A DNA stretch of 64,000 bases, taken from the NCBI GenBank assembly GCA_030060845.1, contig CP094379.1, positions 565,737-629,736 on the forward strand, read 5' to 3'. Below, one piece after another: positions 18,869 through 29,136 of the stretch. The notes beneath the pieces were generated by a model that saw only the letters and a program-made list of their open reading frames with translations, searched no databases and was not told the origin of the DNA. The stretch's first letter is position 1. Each line of letters starts with the position of its first letter. Source of the DNA: Candidatus Midichloria sp. (GTDB taxonomy: Bacteria; Pseudomonadota; Alphaproteobacteria; Rickettsiales; Midichloriaceae). Made by a program: the position numbers and the translations under genes.

Positions 18869-20254
18869 ATGGTTAACAATTTTATCTGGAATCAAGATAA
18901 ACTCAAATCAGCTTTACGTTTGAAACATTGTTCTGGATTTCAATCTAATAATATCTCTATTGATTCAAGAGAAGTTAAGGAAGGTGATATATTTATGGGC
19001 CTAAAGGGTTTGCATCATGATGGAGGGGTATTTGCAGAAAAAGCCTTAGAAAATGGTGCGGCTATATGTATAATAAATCATTCGGTAGGTATTGAAAATA
19101 GTAGGATTATTACTGTTGATGACACGGAAAAAGCGTTAGTTGAATTGGCTTTATTTAGGAGAGCTAATTTCCCGCAGAGAAGTAGGTTGATAGGCATTAC
19201 TGGTAGCACGGGCAAAACTTCAACAAAGGAACAGGCGAAATTAGTATTACAGAATTTTGGCAATGCTTATGCAACTATTGGTAATCTTAATAACCACTTG
19301 GGATTACCACTCACAATCGCGAATGTTCCAAATGATGTAGACTACTGTATCTTAGAAATGGGTATGAGTCATGCTGGAGAAATTAGCTATTTATCAAAAA
19401 TTGCTAAACCAGATATCAGCATTATTACAACAATTGCTCCTGCGCATCTCAAATTTTTTGATAGTATTGAAGATATTGTACGAGTTAAATCTGAAATCTA
19501 TCAAGGGATGAAGGCTGGAAGCTGGGCTGTAATTAATGAAGATAGCCCTTATAAAAGTATTATGGTTGCAGAAGCTGAAAAATACAATCTTAATATCATC
19601 ACTTTTGGTAAAAGTAAAAATGCTGATCTAAGCTTGAGTGAATACAAAATTGAACAAAATAAGACTAAAATTAAAGCTTACTATCAAGGTCAAACAATCA
19701 GCTATTTTTTCCCAGTCATTGCTGGAAAGCATTTGGTCTTAAATAGCTTGGCAGCCCTGGCAGTTACTACTGTACTTAATCATGATTTGGAAAGATCATC
19801 TAACGGGTTAGCGGCCTTTAAACCAATTTGTAGCAGGGGTGCGGCACAGATACTAAAAAATAATATCATATTAATTGATGATACTTATAATGCTAATCCG
19901 ACCTCTGTTAGAGCGGCGCTTGAGGCTATTATACAATATAGGGCAAGTAATAATAGGTTAATAGCTATTTTAGGGGATATGAGAGAGCTTGGTGATGGTG
20001 CTAAACAGCTGCATGAGGATTTGGCAGACTCTGCAGTAAAATTAGATGTAATTCATACTGTTGGCGATTTAATGGAGGCATTATATGAGAATATATCAAA
20101 GGAGAAGCGTGGAAACCACACTAGAAGTGCAGAAGAAATGTCAAATTTTATAATTAACCAAATTAAGGAGAATGATATAATTCTTGTTAAAGGCTCATTA
20201 AGCATGAATATGTCAAAAATTGTAAATGCTATATTAAAAGATTTTTCTCAATAA
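18869..20254 (+). CDS. murF: UDP-N-acetylmuramoyl-tripeptide--D-alanyl-D-alanine ligase
   Basis: MurF adds D-Ala-D-Ala to the UDP-MurNAc-tripeptide, the last cytoplasmic step of peptidoglycan precursor synthesis. The 461-residue protein has the N-terminal SIDSREVKEGDIFMGLKG block (about 30-48), the ATP P-loop GITGSTGKTSTK at 109-120, the NNHLGLPLTI motif near 141-150, and the LIDDTYNANPTSVRAAL motif near 332-348. It follows the DUF155 gene with almost no gap. Together with the PBP and mltG genes here, it shows that the organism still makes some peptidoglycan. Confidence 0.96.
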   Translation: MVNNFIWNQDKLKSALRLKHCSGFQSNNISIDSREVKEGDIFMGLKGLHHDGGVFAEKALENGAAICIINHSVGIENSRIITVDDTEKALVELALFRRANFPQRSRLIGITGSTGKTSTKEQAKLVLQNFGNAYATIGNLNNHLGLPLTIANVPNDVDYCILEMGMSHAGEISYLSKIAKPDISIITTIAPAHLKFFDSIEDIVRVKSEIYQGMKAGSWAVINEDSPYKSIMVAEAEKYNLNIITFGKSKNADLSLSEYKIEQNKTKIKAYYQGQTISYFFPVIAGKHLVLNSLAALAVTTVLNHDLERSSNGLAAFKPICSRGAAQILKNNIILIDDTYNANPTSVRAALEAIIQYRASNNRLIAILGDMRELGDGAKQLHEDLADSAVKLDVIHTVGDLMEALYENISKEKRGNHTRSAEEMSNFIINQIKENDIILVKGSLSMNMSKIVNAILKDFSQ

Positions 20255-20320
20255 GTTTTCTTGCTGGACTTTATAATCTCAAAGCATTAAAACTGCGCTA
20301 ATAAATATTAGGTTTAACTT

Positions 20321-21649
20321 ATGATGTTTAAATTAACTCCAAAAAAAATTGTAAAAGAGCTAGACAGGTTTATTGTAGGGCAATCTGAAGCAAAAAAATC
20401 TGTTGCTATTGCTTTGCGAAATAGATGGAGGCGCAAACAATTAGATGATAAGTTGAAAGAAGAAATTATGCCTCATAATATTTTAATGGTCGGGCCCACT
20501 GGTGTTGGAAAAACTGAAATTGCAAGAAGGCTAGCCAAATTAGTTAGTGCACCTTTCATAAAAATAGAAGCGACTAAATTTACTGAAGTTGGATATGTAG
20601 GGCGTGATGTTGATTCTATAATTAGGGATTTACTAGATGTTGCAATTAAGCTAGTTAAGGATGCAATGAGGCAAGAAGTTGCACTTAAGGCTGCGAATAT
20701 TACAGAAGCAAAAATTATTGATAGTTTGGTTGGTGTTAATGCTAGTGAAGAGACAAGGAATAAGTTTCATACAAAATTGAAAAGTGGTGAGCTTGATAGT
20801 GTTGAAATAGAAGTCACTACCGCTGATAATCAGCAATCTAGCTTGAGTAACATTTTTGATATTCCAAATATGCCAGGCGGACAGATTGGGCTATTTAATA
20901 TTGGCGATATGTTAAATAAAGCAATAGGGGGTAAGAAAACAAAAAATATTAAAGTGAGCGTAGCTGAAGCCTATGAAATTCTACTAAGAGAAGAAAGTGA
21001 AAAATTAATCGATGAGGAAAGAGTAGTTACAGAAGCAATTAGGCTTACAGAAGAGGACGGCATTGTATTTCTTGATGAAATTGACAAAATAGCTAGTAGA
21101 AATAACGAAGGAAGTAGCTCAAGAGGAGAAGTAAGCAGGGAAGGGGTGCAAAGAGATCTCTTACCTTTAGTTGAAGGTACGGTCGTGAGTACTAAATATG
21201 GTGCAGTTAAAACTAATCACATATTATTTATTGCATCAGGGGCCTTTCACCTTGCTAAACCTTCAGATTTATTAGCAGAGCTTCAGGGTAGGTTTCCGAT
21301 AAGAGTGCAGCTAAGTTCCCTTTCTGAAGAAGATCTAGTTAGGATATTACAAGAGACTGAAAATAGTATAGCAAAACAGTACCAGGCAATGTTAAACGTT
21401 GAAGAGGTTAATATTAATTTTACTAAAGATGGAGTTGCTAAAATTGCAGCAATAGCAACAGAAATTAATAATGAAATAGAAAACATTGGAGCAAGAAGAC
21501 TTTATACTATTATGGAGAAGTTATTAGAAGAAATTAGCTTTGAAGCGCCAGATTTAAAGGGAAGTAAAGTAAAAATAGATAAGCAATTTGTTGAACAACG
21601 GTTAAACGATTTAACGCAAAAGCAAGATTTAATGAAGTTTTTGTTATAA
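20321..21649 (+). CDS. hslU: ATP-dependent protease ATPase subunit HslU
   Basis: HslU is the AAA+ unfoldase of the HslUV (ClpYQ) protease. Walker A GPTGVGKT is at 58-65, followed by EIARRLAKL; the GYVGRDVDSIIRDLLD motif is typical, and Walker B VFLDEIDKIA lies near 247-256. Sensor motifs and the C-terminal FLL, which docks into HslV, are present. The length (442) is normal. The peptidase gene hslV, usually immediately upstream, is not here; murF is upstream instead, so hslV must be elsewhere or absent. Confidence 0.96.
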   Translation: MMFKLTPKKIVKELDRFIVGQSEAKKSVAIALRNRWRRKQLDDKLKEEIMPHNILMVGPTGVGKTEIARRLAKLVSAPFIKIEATKFTEVGYVGRDVDSIIRDLLDVAIKLVKDAMRQEVALKAANITEAKIIDSLVGVNASEETRNKFHTKLKSGELDSVEIEVTTADNQQSSLSNIFDIPNMPGGQIGLFNIGDMLNKAIGGKKTKNIKVSVAEAYEILLREESEKLIDEERVVTEAIRLTEEDGIVFLDEIDKIASRNNEGSSSRGEVSREGVQRDLLPLVEGTVVSTKYGAVKTNHILFIASGAFHLAKPSDLLAELQGRFPIRVQLSSLSEEDLVRILQETENSIAKQYQAMLNVEEVNINFTKDGVAKIAAIATEINNEIENIGARRLYTIMEKLLEEISFEAPDLKGSKVKIDKQFVEQRLNDLTQKQDLMKFLL

Positions 21650-21766
21650 ATACCTCCTGCGGCCTACCTGCTCATTATAATTCCTCTTTGTAATTAAATT
21701 TCGTATTGATTCCATATTAAAATATTGTATTATGTTGGTAGACAAATAAATTTAATTGCAACTATT

Positions 21767-22178
21767 ATGTTTAAAAATTGTTTGGATCTAGGGAATACAC
21801 TCAAAAGGCAGGTGAATCTGGAGTAAATGAAACTCCTTAAAGGCTGAGTGCCAATGCAGAAATTCAAGTGCTGCTGAAAATAGTCAGACCTCTGGGAAAT
21901 TATGAATATAAAAATTTTAGACCTTCTAATATACCTGTGAGCCCATTAACACATGATCATGATGGGGTTCCTGCTTAAAAATAGTAAGTTAATAAGTGTG
22001 TTTAAACATCAAAGATTAGAAGATAAACAGGGAGAAGTAATAATGGGACAGTTATTAATTATCAAAGTCAATATGGTAAACAGCTTTGCATTTTGCTGCT
22101 CAATATGGTTATAGTAAGGTTATTGAGCGGCTCATTAAAAGGGAAGCTTATCTACATCTAGAGGCAACTATGATATAA
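21767..22178 (+). pseudogene. Remnant of an ankyrin-repeat gene
   Basis: The clearest piece (22080-22178) reads TALHFAAQYGYSKVIERLIK, a canonical ankyrin-repeat consensus, then stops at TAA. A missing base just before it breaks the frame. The sequence upstream to about 21767 (MFKNCLDLGNTLKRQ) has short readable runs with many stops, so its extent is uncertain. Ankyrin proteins are common host-interaction effectors in Rickettsiales. Confidence 0.5.
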
Positions 22179-22345
22179 CCAGAACTACCCTCTACGCCAT
22201 AATTTACTGCTGGCTGCAAAAAATTCCCATCACCTCTTTCTATCAACACAGAAACCACACCTGAGACCGAATTAGCAATAGCTACATATATATTCTCCTT
22301 GCCATCTAAGTTAAAATCAGCTAGAGCACCTCTTTGAGGCTAAAT
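22166..22345 (-). pseudogene. FG-GAP/VCBS-like repeat fragment
   Basis: On the minus strand a short frame reads LADFNLDGKENIYVAIANSV, then VSVLIERGDGNFLQPAVNYG. This is the pattern of VCBS/FG-GAP beta-propeller repeats (aDFNgDGk.Di.va...vsVllg.GdG.F), with the calcium-binding DxDG-type loop (DFNLDG). Only about one repeat is left. The rest of the gap to the pdhB end (22346-22477) holds nothing I recognise. Confidence 0.5.
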
Positions 22346-22477
22346 TCCAACGTTATAATATGTCGCATTTTGAATCGTTATTTAAATAATTTCAACAGCT
22401 ATAAGAGAGTTATCAGCCTATATCAACACTTCTTTATAGTACTTTTACATTGCCTTAGCAATTGTCATATTTACTGC

Positions 22478-23458
22478 TTATAGCATTGGCATGCATGCTT
22501 TTGCGGCCAAAACTATATCAGCAATTTGAGGCAAAGCAAGCTTTTCTAAGTTAACAGCATAAGGAAGTGGCACATCTTTACCAGTTACCCTAATTAATGG
22601 TGCATCCAAGAAATCAAAAGCATTTTCCATAATAACTGCAGCAATTTCAGAGCAAATGCCAGCAAATGGCCAACTTTCTTCAACAGCAATAATTCTGTTA
22701 GTCTTTTTTACTGAATTCACAATTGTTTCGATATCAAGCGGCCTAATTATCCTTAAATCTATAACTTCTGCACTAATCCCTTCTTTTTCCAATTCTTCGG
22801 CAGCAGATAAAGCATTCTTAACTTGGATTGAAAAGGATACGATGGTTATATCGCTGCCCTCTTTCAACACTGCTGCTTTGCCAATTTCCACTAAATGTTC
22901 ACCTTCTGGAACTTCATGACTATGGCCATATAATATCTCGTTCTCTAAGAACATAACTGGATTATTATCTCTAATTGCAGCTTTTAATAAACCTTTATGA
23001 TCAGCAGCTGAATATGGAGTAATAACTTTTAAACCTGGTATATGGCCATACCAACTTGCATAACATTGAGAATGTTGCGCTCCAACCCTTGCCGCAGCTC
23101 CATTAGGGCCTCTAAAAACTATAGGACAGGTTAATAGTCCACCAGACATATAATGGGTCTTTGCAGCAGAATTAATAATTTGATCAATAGCTTGCATTGC
23201 AAAATTCATAGTCATAAATTCAACTATAGGTCTCAAGCCTCCAAGAGCAGCTCCAACAGCAAGCCCTGCAAAACCATGTTCTGTAATTGGAGTATCTATT
23301 ACTCTTTTGGGTCCAAACTGCTCCAATAAGCCTTGAGTAACTTTATAAGCCCCTTGGTATTCTGCAACTTCCTCTCCCATCACAAATACCTTGTCATCTC
23401 TTGCCATTTCTTCAGCTATCGCATCTCTTAAGGTTTCCCTAATAGTAATAAGTGCCAT
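22478..23458 (-). CDS. pdhB: Pyruvate dehydrogenase E1 component, beta subunit
   Basis: With PdhA it forms the heterotetrameric E1 that decarboxylates pyruvate and passes the acetyl group to lipoyl-E2. It starts [17 protein letters not shown], with [20 protein letters not shown] near residues 24-43 and the [16 protein letters not shown] block near 56-71, all family signatures. The C-terminal half ([29 protein letters not shown]) is complete. The 326-residue length is normal. Its ATG lies 12 bases after the pdhA stop, so the two form an operon. The E2 and E3 genes are not in the window. Confidence 0.96.
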   Translation of the reverse strand: MALITIRETLRDAIAEEMARDDKVFVMGEEVAEYQGAYKVTQGLLEQFGPKRVIDTPITEHGFAGLAVGAALGGLRPIVEFMTMNFAMQAIDQIINSAAKTHYMSGGLLTCPIVFRGPNGAAARVGAQHSQCYASWYGHIPGLKVITPYSAADHKGLLKAAIRDNNPVMFLENEILYGHSHEVPEGEHLVEIGKAAVLKEGSDITIVSFSIQVKNALSAAEELEKEGISAEVIDLRIIRPLDIETIVNSVKKTNRIIAVEESWPFAGICSEIAAVIMENAFDFLDAPLIRVTGKDVPLPYAVNLEKLALPQIADIVLAAKACMPML

Positions 23459-23470
23459 AAATTTTATTTT

Positions 23471-24445
23471 TTAAATATTATTTTTTACATAAATGTCCGT
23501 ATAGAGCTCTGAAACTTCAGGCTCTGGGCTTTCTTGCGCGAATTTCACTGCTTCCTCTACAATCCCCTTCACTTTCTTCTCTATATTATTTAACTTGGAT
23601 TCATTAATTAAATTATTTTTTAGCATATAACTCTTCATTTGCTCAATTGGATCTTTGTTATCTCTATAACTAGCAACTTCATCCTTAGAACGATATTTAG
23701 CCGGATCTGACATGGAGTGGCCTCTATATCTATAAGTTTTTATTTCAAGAAGTAAAGGCGACCCTTTTTTCTTTATGGTCTCAACAGCCTCTTTCATAGC
23801 TTCATATACCGAAAAAAAGTTCATGCCATCAACTTGTTTACCAGGTATACCAAATGGCTCTCCTCTTTTAAAAAATTCTGTCACGCTTGAACCTCTAGCA
23901 GTTGAGGTGCCCATGGCATATTCATTATTCTCAACTATATATATAACAGGCAAATTCCAGAGTTTTGCCATATTAAAAGATTCATAAACTTGACCTTGAT
24001 TAATAGCACCATCACCAAATATAGTCACACAAATATTGTCAGTATTATTATACTTAGCAGCAAACGCAAGCCCAGTTCCTATTGGGACTTGAGCGCCTAC
24101 TATCCCATGCCCACCAAAGAACCCATTTGCTGGGTCAAACATATGCATAGAACCACCTTTACCCTTAGAACACCCAGTTGCTCTTCCAAGCAATTCTGCC
24201 ATAACATATTTAGGGTCACTCCCTGTTGCAAGCATGATGCCGTGGTCTCTATAACTTGTTATGACAGAATCTCCACTTTTTAATGCTGCTTGAATGCCAA
24301 TTGCAACAGCTTCTTGCCCAATATAAAGATGGCAAAAGCCACCAATTAATCCCATGCCATAAAGCTGCCCAGCCTTTTCTTCAAATCTCCTGAGTAGTAG
24401 CATCTCTTCATAGTATTTATGCAAATTATCTGCACTGATATTCAC
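23471..24445 (-). CDS. pdhA: Pyruvate dehydrogenase E1 component, alpha subunit
   Basis: This is the thiamine diphosphate-binding partner of PdhB. The ThDP motif begins at GDG (144-146) and ends at ENN (172-174), close to the usual 30 residues. LLRRFEEKAGQLYGMGLIGG at about 17-36 and the TYRYRGHSMSDPAKYRS loop are typical of alphaproteobacterial and mitochondrial E1 alpha. The 324 residues are intact. It is the first gene of the pdhA-pdhB pair. Confidence 0.96.
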   Translation of the reverse strand: MNISADNLHKYYEEMLLLRRFEEKAGQLYGMGLIGGFCHLYIGQEAVAIGIQAALKSGDSVITSYRDHGIMLATGSDPKYVMAELLGRATGCSKGKGGSMHMFDPANGFFGGHGIVGAQVPIGTGLAFAAKYNNTDNICVTIFGDGAINQGQVYESFNMAKLWNLPVIYIVENNEYAMGTSTARGSSVTEFFKRGEPFGIPGKQVDGMNFFSVYEAMKEAVETIKKKGSPLLLEIKTYRYRGHSMSDPAKYRSKDEVASYRDNKDPIEQMKSYMLKNNLINESKLNNIEKKVKGIVEEAVKFAQESPEPEVSELYTDIYVKNNI

Positions 24446-24942
24446 TTTTTTTCTGCCATAAATTATTTTAATTAATTATGCAAGCCAAATACTAAATCCA
24501 GGCAGATATTTTGTAAAGCTTTTAACTTATTATTTATGTTATAGAGTGTCTAAAACCTGGATAGTTTTGTTGTTATATCCCTCTGTTCAAGCCTCTACTC
24601 CACGAAGCTCTCTTCATTTAAAAGCAGGTTCCAAACATTCGTGGGTAGTATTTCTAGGGTTGTTAACAGTTTCTAGGATATAAAATATAAGTTATAATAC
24701 ACCTCTTCGTGTTGAGTATATATTTTTTTGAACAAATCTTATATATCTCAACACTTCACTCCTTGCAAAGCCTTCCCTTTTCAACTTTCTACTTTCTTCT
24801 TATCTTAAATTCGCGTTAAAATACTACCTATGAATAGTAGGATCCATATGAAGAGAGCTTTGTTGATTAGATTTTTCTTTTATTGCAAACTCGCTTTAGT
24901 TTTACGAGTGGACTTCTTATGAAAAAGAAGTCTACCTTCTCA
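24446..24942. other. Gene-free gap between pdhA and mltG
   Basis: This gap between the divergent pdhA start and the mltG end holds a diverged copy of the 391-bp repeat (24665-24814). Near 24909-24934 an 8-bp stem (GACTTCTT/AAGAAGTC, 6-base loop) lies just after the mltG stop and could be a weak terminator for mltG. No other feature is visible. Confidence 0.45.
24665..24814. repeat. Diverged partial copy of the 391-bp repeat
   Basis: The segment aligns with about the last 150 bp of the repeat at 9636-10026, same orientation. Shared runs include GTTGAGTATATATTT and the end AAATTCGC. It differs at many positions from the two full copies, so it is an older insertion. Confidence 0.75.
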
Positions 24943-25962
24943 TCACTGAGACGTGGGATTGCTTTCCAATAAAGCTTTTCTATATTTCTTAATGTTCTCA
25001 CCGTGATCTTTAAAACTACTAGAAAATAAATGTCCACCTTTGCCATCTGCAACAAAATAAATCTCATTAGTGTAATGAGGGTGCATAACAGCCTCTATAG
25101 AAGCTTTACCTGGATTACATATTGGAGATGGTGGTAAACCATTTGTCATATATGTATTATAAGGGGAGGCAAAACGAAGGTCATTATGAGATAATTTTAA
25201 ATCAAAAGTTTTACCTTTTGTAATAGCGAAAATTACAGTAGGATCAGCCTGTAGAGGCATTTTTATTTTTAATCTATTAAAATAAACTGCAGCTATTCTT
25301 CGCTTTTCCGTATCAAGCTTTGCTTCTCTTTCCACTATTGAGGCTAAAATCATAACTTCTTGTTTATTAGTTATTATATTATTAATCAGCTGATCTCTGT
25401 GATTCCATGTGTGATCAATAAACTTATCCAGGTTTTTAGCACATTTTTCAAGCAATTCACTTGCTTTCGCGCCGTAAGTGTAAAAATAAGTTTCTGGCAT
25501 GATGATACCTTGTGCTTTAAATTCGCTTTTGCCATCTAGATCATTGATAACTCTTGGAGAATTAATAATTATATTAACTGCTTCTATAGTTAAAGATCCT
25601 TCTGGAATGGTAAGTTTATAAACTACAATATCACCAGCTAACATTTTTTCTATTATTTGTAGCATATTCATGCCTTTATTTATCTTATATTCTCCAGCAA
25701 TTAGATAACCAGAATCAGTATATTTTTTGACCTTAGTCCAAAGTACAAAGACTCTTGTATCATTAATAATTTCTCTTTTAAATAAAAGTTCTGCTATCTT
25801 TTTACTACTATAGCCTTTAGGGATATCTACCACTTCATCTTTTGCTACACGGTATTCATACAGGCAATAATTAAAATATTGCTTTATTAAATAAATACTT
25901 AAAGCAATTATTGATAGTATTATTAAAATTTGAATAAGTTTTTTAGATATTGTATCTATCAT
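24943..25962 (-). CDS. mltG: Endolytic murein transglycosylase MltG (YceG-like)
   Basis: MltG cleaves nascent glycan strands inside the chain and is thought to set their length. A membrane anchor lies at about residues 9-27. The catalytic region has ILASIVEREAKLDTEKRRIA with the Glu at about 212, followed by YFNRLKIKMPLQADPTVIFA. The family block YNTYMTNGLPPSPICNPG is followed by AVMHP and YFVADGKGGHLFS. The 339-residue length is normal. It is transcribed toward pdhA and diverges from xseA. Confidence 0.94.
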   Translation of the reverse strand: MIDTISKKLIQILIILSIIALSIYLIKQYFNYCLYEYRVAKDEVVDIPKGYSSKKIAELLFKREIINDTRVFVLWTKVKKYTDSGYLIAGEYKINKGMNMLQIIEKMLAGDIVVYKLTIPEGSLTIEAVNIIINSPRVINDLDGKSEFKAQGIIMPETYFYTYGAKASELLEKCAKNLDKFIDHTWNHRDQLINNIITNKQEVMILASIVEREAKLDTEKRRIAAVYFNRLKIKMPLQADPTVIFAITKGKTFDLKLSHNDLRFASPYNTYMTNGLPPSPICNPGKASIEAVMHPHYTNEIYFVADGKGGHLFSSSFKDHGENIKKYRKALLESNPTSQ

Positions 25963-26045
25963 AAATTAATTAAGAGATAATCTTTATTTTTTATGTTAAT
26001 TTAGCAACAGTTACAACTTCATAAACAATTTGATCCTATAATTAA

Positions 26046-27260
26046 ATGTTCTATATTCAAGCTAATTCTATCAAGGATTGTTTTAAAGTATCAGAAATAT
26101 CAATAATCTTAAAACAACTTATTGAAGAAAATTTTTTTGATGTAAGAATACAGGGAGAAATATCTGGTTTTAAGGTTAGTTCTGCAGGTCATAGTTATTT
26201 TAATTTAAAAGATGAGGAAGCCATTCTGAACGCAGTTTGTTGGCGTGACACTTTGCAAAATATGACGATAAAAATTAAAGAGGGGATAGAAGTAATCTGT
26301 TCTGGAAAAATTTCTATTTATCCAAGGCGATCAAGCTATCAGCTTATTGTAAACAAAATAGAGATAGCAGGTTGTGGGGCTTTGCTTACTGTATTGGAGA
26401 AAAGAAAAAAAGCTCTAGCTGAAGAAGGGTTATTTGATCTAGGAAGGAAAAAACAACTACCATTTCTTCCAAAAACTATTGCCTTGATTACTTCAATAAA
26501 TGGTGCTGTCATTAGAGATATTTTACATAGAATTAGTGATAGATTTCCAGTTGAAGTCTTAGTTTGGGACGTACCAGTACAAGGGAGCGAAGCCTCTTAT
26601 CATATTCAAAATGCAATCAAAGGTTTCAATGGATTACCTTTACATATTAATGGACCTGATATAATAATCTTGGCAAGGGGAGGAGGATCTATTGAAGACT
26701 TATGGTGTTTTAATGAAGAAAATGTTGTAAGAGCAATAGTTGCTTCCGAAATACCTATTATTTCTGCAATAGGTCATGAAACTGATTTTACATTATCGGA
26801 TTTAGCAGCTGATTTAAGAGCCCCAACTCCAACTGCTGCTGCTGAATTTGCAGTTCCAGTTTTAAAAAATTTACAGGATTATATTAATTTTTCTTTTGAT
26901 AAAATACACAAAATTTCTAAATCACTTTTTGAGGAGAAGGCACTGAAGCTTGCCAAGTTTTATAATATATTACTCAAATTTGAAAACGTTTTAAAATTTA
27001 AAGGGCACAAGCTAGTAGAATATAACTATAAAATCAATTTTTTTGTAGAGAAGTATTTTGATAAGAAAAAAAGTTTATTATCAATTATATCGCAATTGCT
27101 AGAAAAATATGATCAGAAAAAGATACTCGAAAGGGGATTTGCCATTGTATATGAAGGTCAGAAAGGATATCTTATCACTTCATCTGCTCAACTGGTACCA
27201 GATATTGAAATAGTGGTAGAAATGCATGATGGCTACAAGAACGCCATAATCAAAAAGTAG
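26046..27260 (+). CDS. xseA: Exodeoxyribonuclease VII large subunit
   Basis: XseA, with the small subunit XseB (not seen here), degrades single-stranded DNA from both ends. The N-terminal OB-fold (FDVRIQGEISGFKVSSAGHS) is at about 31-50. The catalytic region has ARGGGSIEDLWCFNEENVVR and ISAIGHETDFTLSDLAADLR, followed by RAPTPTAAAE. A coiled-coil stretch fills about 280-360. At 404 residues it is a little shorter than in E. coli (456) but has all core blocks. A ccmF relic starts three bases after its stop. Confidence 0.94.
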   Translation: MFYIQANSIKDCFKVSEISIILKQLIEENFFDVRIQGEISGFKVSSAGHSYFNLKDEEAILNAVCWRDTLQNMTIKIKEGIEVICSGKISIYPRRSSYQLIVNKIEIAGCGALLTVLEKRKKALAEEGLFDLGRKKQLPFLPKTIALITSINGAVIRDILHRISDRFPVEVLVWDVPVQGSEASYHIQNAIKGFNGLPLHINGPDIIILARGGGSIEDLWCFNEENVVRAIVASEIPIISAIGHETDFTLSDLAADLRAPTPTAAAEFAVPVLKNLQDYINFSFDKIHKISKSLFEEKALKLAKFYNILLKFENVLKFKGHKLVEYNYKINFFVEKYFDKKKSLLSIISQLLEKYDQKKILERGFAIVYEGQKGYLITSSAQLVPDIEIVVEMHDGYKNAIIKK

Positions 27261-27262
27261 TT

Positions 27263-29098
27263 ATGCTACCAGATATAGGAAATTTGTGTTTATATATTGC
27301 ACTTTCTATTTGTTTATTTATCTCTATTGCTCCAACTTTAGAAAAGTTAGGAAATTAGGTCTTTCTTTAGAATATAAATACTATAAAGTTGCGTGATTTG
27401 CTGTATTTATAACTTTTTAATATCTTTTTTTATTCTTATTTACTCCTATATTATATCTGGTTTTCAATATTAAATGTAGTTATAATTCTCATACCAAAAA
27501 ACCACTAATATATAAAATATTAGGGGCATGGGGAAATCATGAGGGATCAATGCTACTTTGGATTACAGCAATTAATGTATTTACAGTCATTTTTTCGCGG
27601 TAAATAAGGACCAAAGTCTTGGTAAACTTACTTTAAGTGTGCAGTTGATAATATAATACATTTTTTATTGCTTTACTATTTTCATTTCTTCCCCATTCAT
27701 AAAGATATTCTCAGCTCCTAAACAGATTTGGATTAAATCCAATATTGCAAGATATTGGCCTTGCAATGCATCCTCATAATTTATATTTGGGATATATTGG
27801 ATTTTCCATAAGCTATTCAATGACTATAGCCGCTCTTATATTGAACAAGATTGATAAATTTTGGGTAGAGATAGTGCAAATTTGTTCCCTACCCTAATAT
27901 CTTGGTATTTTTTAACAGCAGGTCAGCAGGTATAACTCTCAGGAGTCGGTGGGCATACAGAGAGTTAGGTTGGGGAGGATTTTTGTTTTGGGATCTTGTG
28001 GAAATGCTTCTCTAATGTCTTGGTTAAGCGCTGCAGCTCTAATTCACACAATAAATGTTTACAGTAAAACAGCTAATCTAAAGCAGTGGACAATAATTTT
28101 ATCTATGCCAGCGTTTAGTGTGGTCTGGAATAGTAACTTCTATCCATGCATTTGCAGCTGATTTGTCCAGAGAAGTTTATATGCTTTCTTTCCTGGCCTT
28201 GATCCTGCTTGTTTCAATTATTATATATATGATTAAGTTAAACATTAAAAGTGAAACTACTTTTCCAATTTTTTTGAAGCAGTTTCTTATAAGTATAAAT
28301 AGTTTGATTTTAACAGTGGCAAATTAGCACTATCATAATTGGTACAATCTATCTCATAGTTCTAGAAATTTTAACAGAAACTAAAATTTCTGTTGGAGCT
28401 CCATATTTTAACACAGTTTTTAACTCAATAGTTATAGTACTTGCAGGTTTTTGTGCCGTTGGGTCGAACTTATCCTTGGTTAAAAATTCCAAAAAGCATC
28501 TTTTAACTTTTAGCTTTGCTGTAATAACCACTTCTTTGTTTAGTATAAAAATTAAGCTAAGCAAAAAAGTTATAGCAATTTTAGGAATTTTATTTAGATT
28601 ATGGCTTTTATTTGTTACTGTTTCCCCTATTACTTATTAAGGACAGAAAAAGCCCTAACTTTTATAGTATAGTTATAGGACATATAGGATTTAGTATTAC
28701 AGTGGTATCTGTTTCAATTAATGCTGCACTAAATAAAGAGATGCAAGCTCAATTAAAGATCTGTGAAATAGTAAATCTTTTAGATTATAATATCACCCTG
28801 AGTAATAATATATTACGAAGAAAGAGCAAATTACTTAACTCAAGTAGGTATTGTGAATATTAAAAGTGGTAATTTAAAGATTAGCTTAGCGCTAGAAACT
28901 TGATTTTTTGAAATCGAACAACAATAAATCGTTGAACCTGCTATATATAAAACTGTTATTTCTGATTTATATATAACAATAGATAGGATATATTCTAAGA
29001 TCATAGGGTACCAATATTAATAATATTATAGGCCAATGATGGCATGGCTTTGGTTTGGCGCGTTATTAATAGTTATTACAGCTTTGTGCTCTGCATAA
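27263..29098 (+). pseudogene. ccmF: Cytochrome c-type biogenesis protein CcmF, heavily decayed
   Basis: CcmF is the membrane haem lyase that attaches haem to apocytochrome c. Readable pieces follow the family in order: MLPDIGNLCLYIALSICLF (start); AWGNHEGSMLLWITAI, the WGGHEGS motif; [29 protein letters not shown] followed by [20 protein letters not shown], the tryptophan-rich haem-handling WWD region; SGIVTSIHAFAADLS; and a C-terminal AWLWFGALLIVITALCSA ending at TAA 29098. At least eight stops or shifts interrupt it. The tryptophan-rich signature is itself altered (SRWAY instead of SWWAY). It cannot be functional. Confidence 0.92.
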
Positions 29099-29136
29099 TT
29101 TCTATTACCAATTAATTTCAATAAATATTAATTGAT

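Noticed and set aside
24867..25067. A small ORF overlapping the mltG end
   Set aside because: It is antisense-like noise in another frame of mltG, without a ribosome site or recognisable residues.
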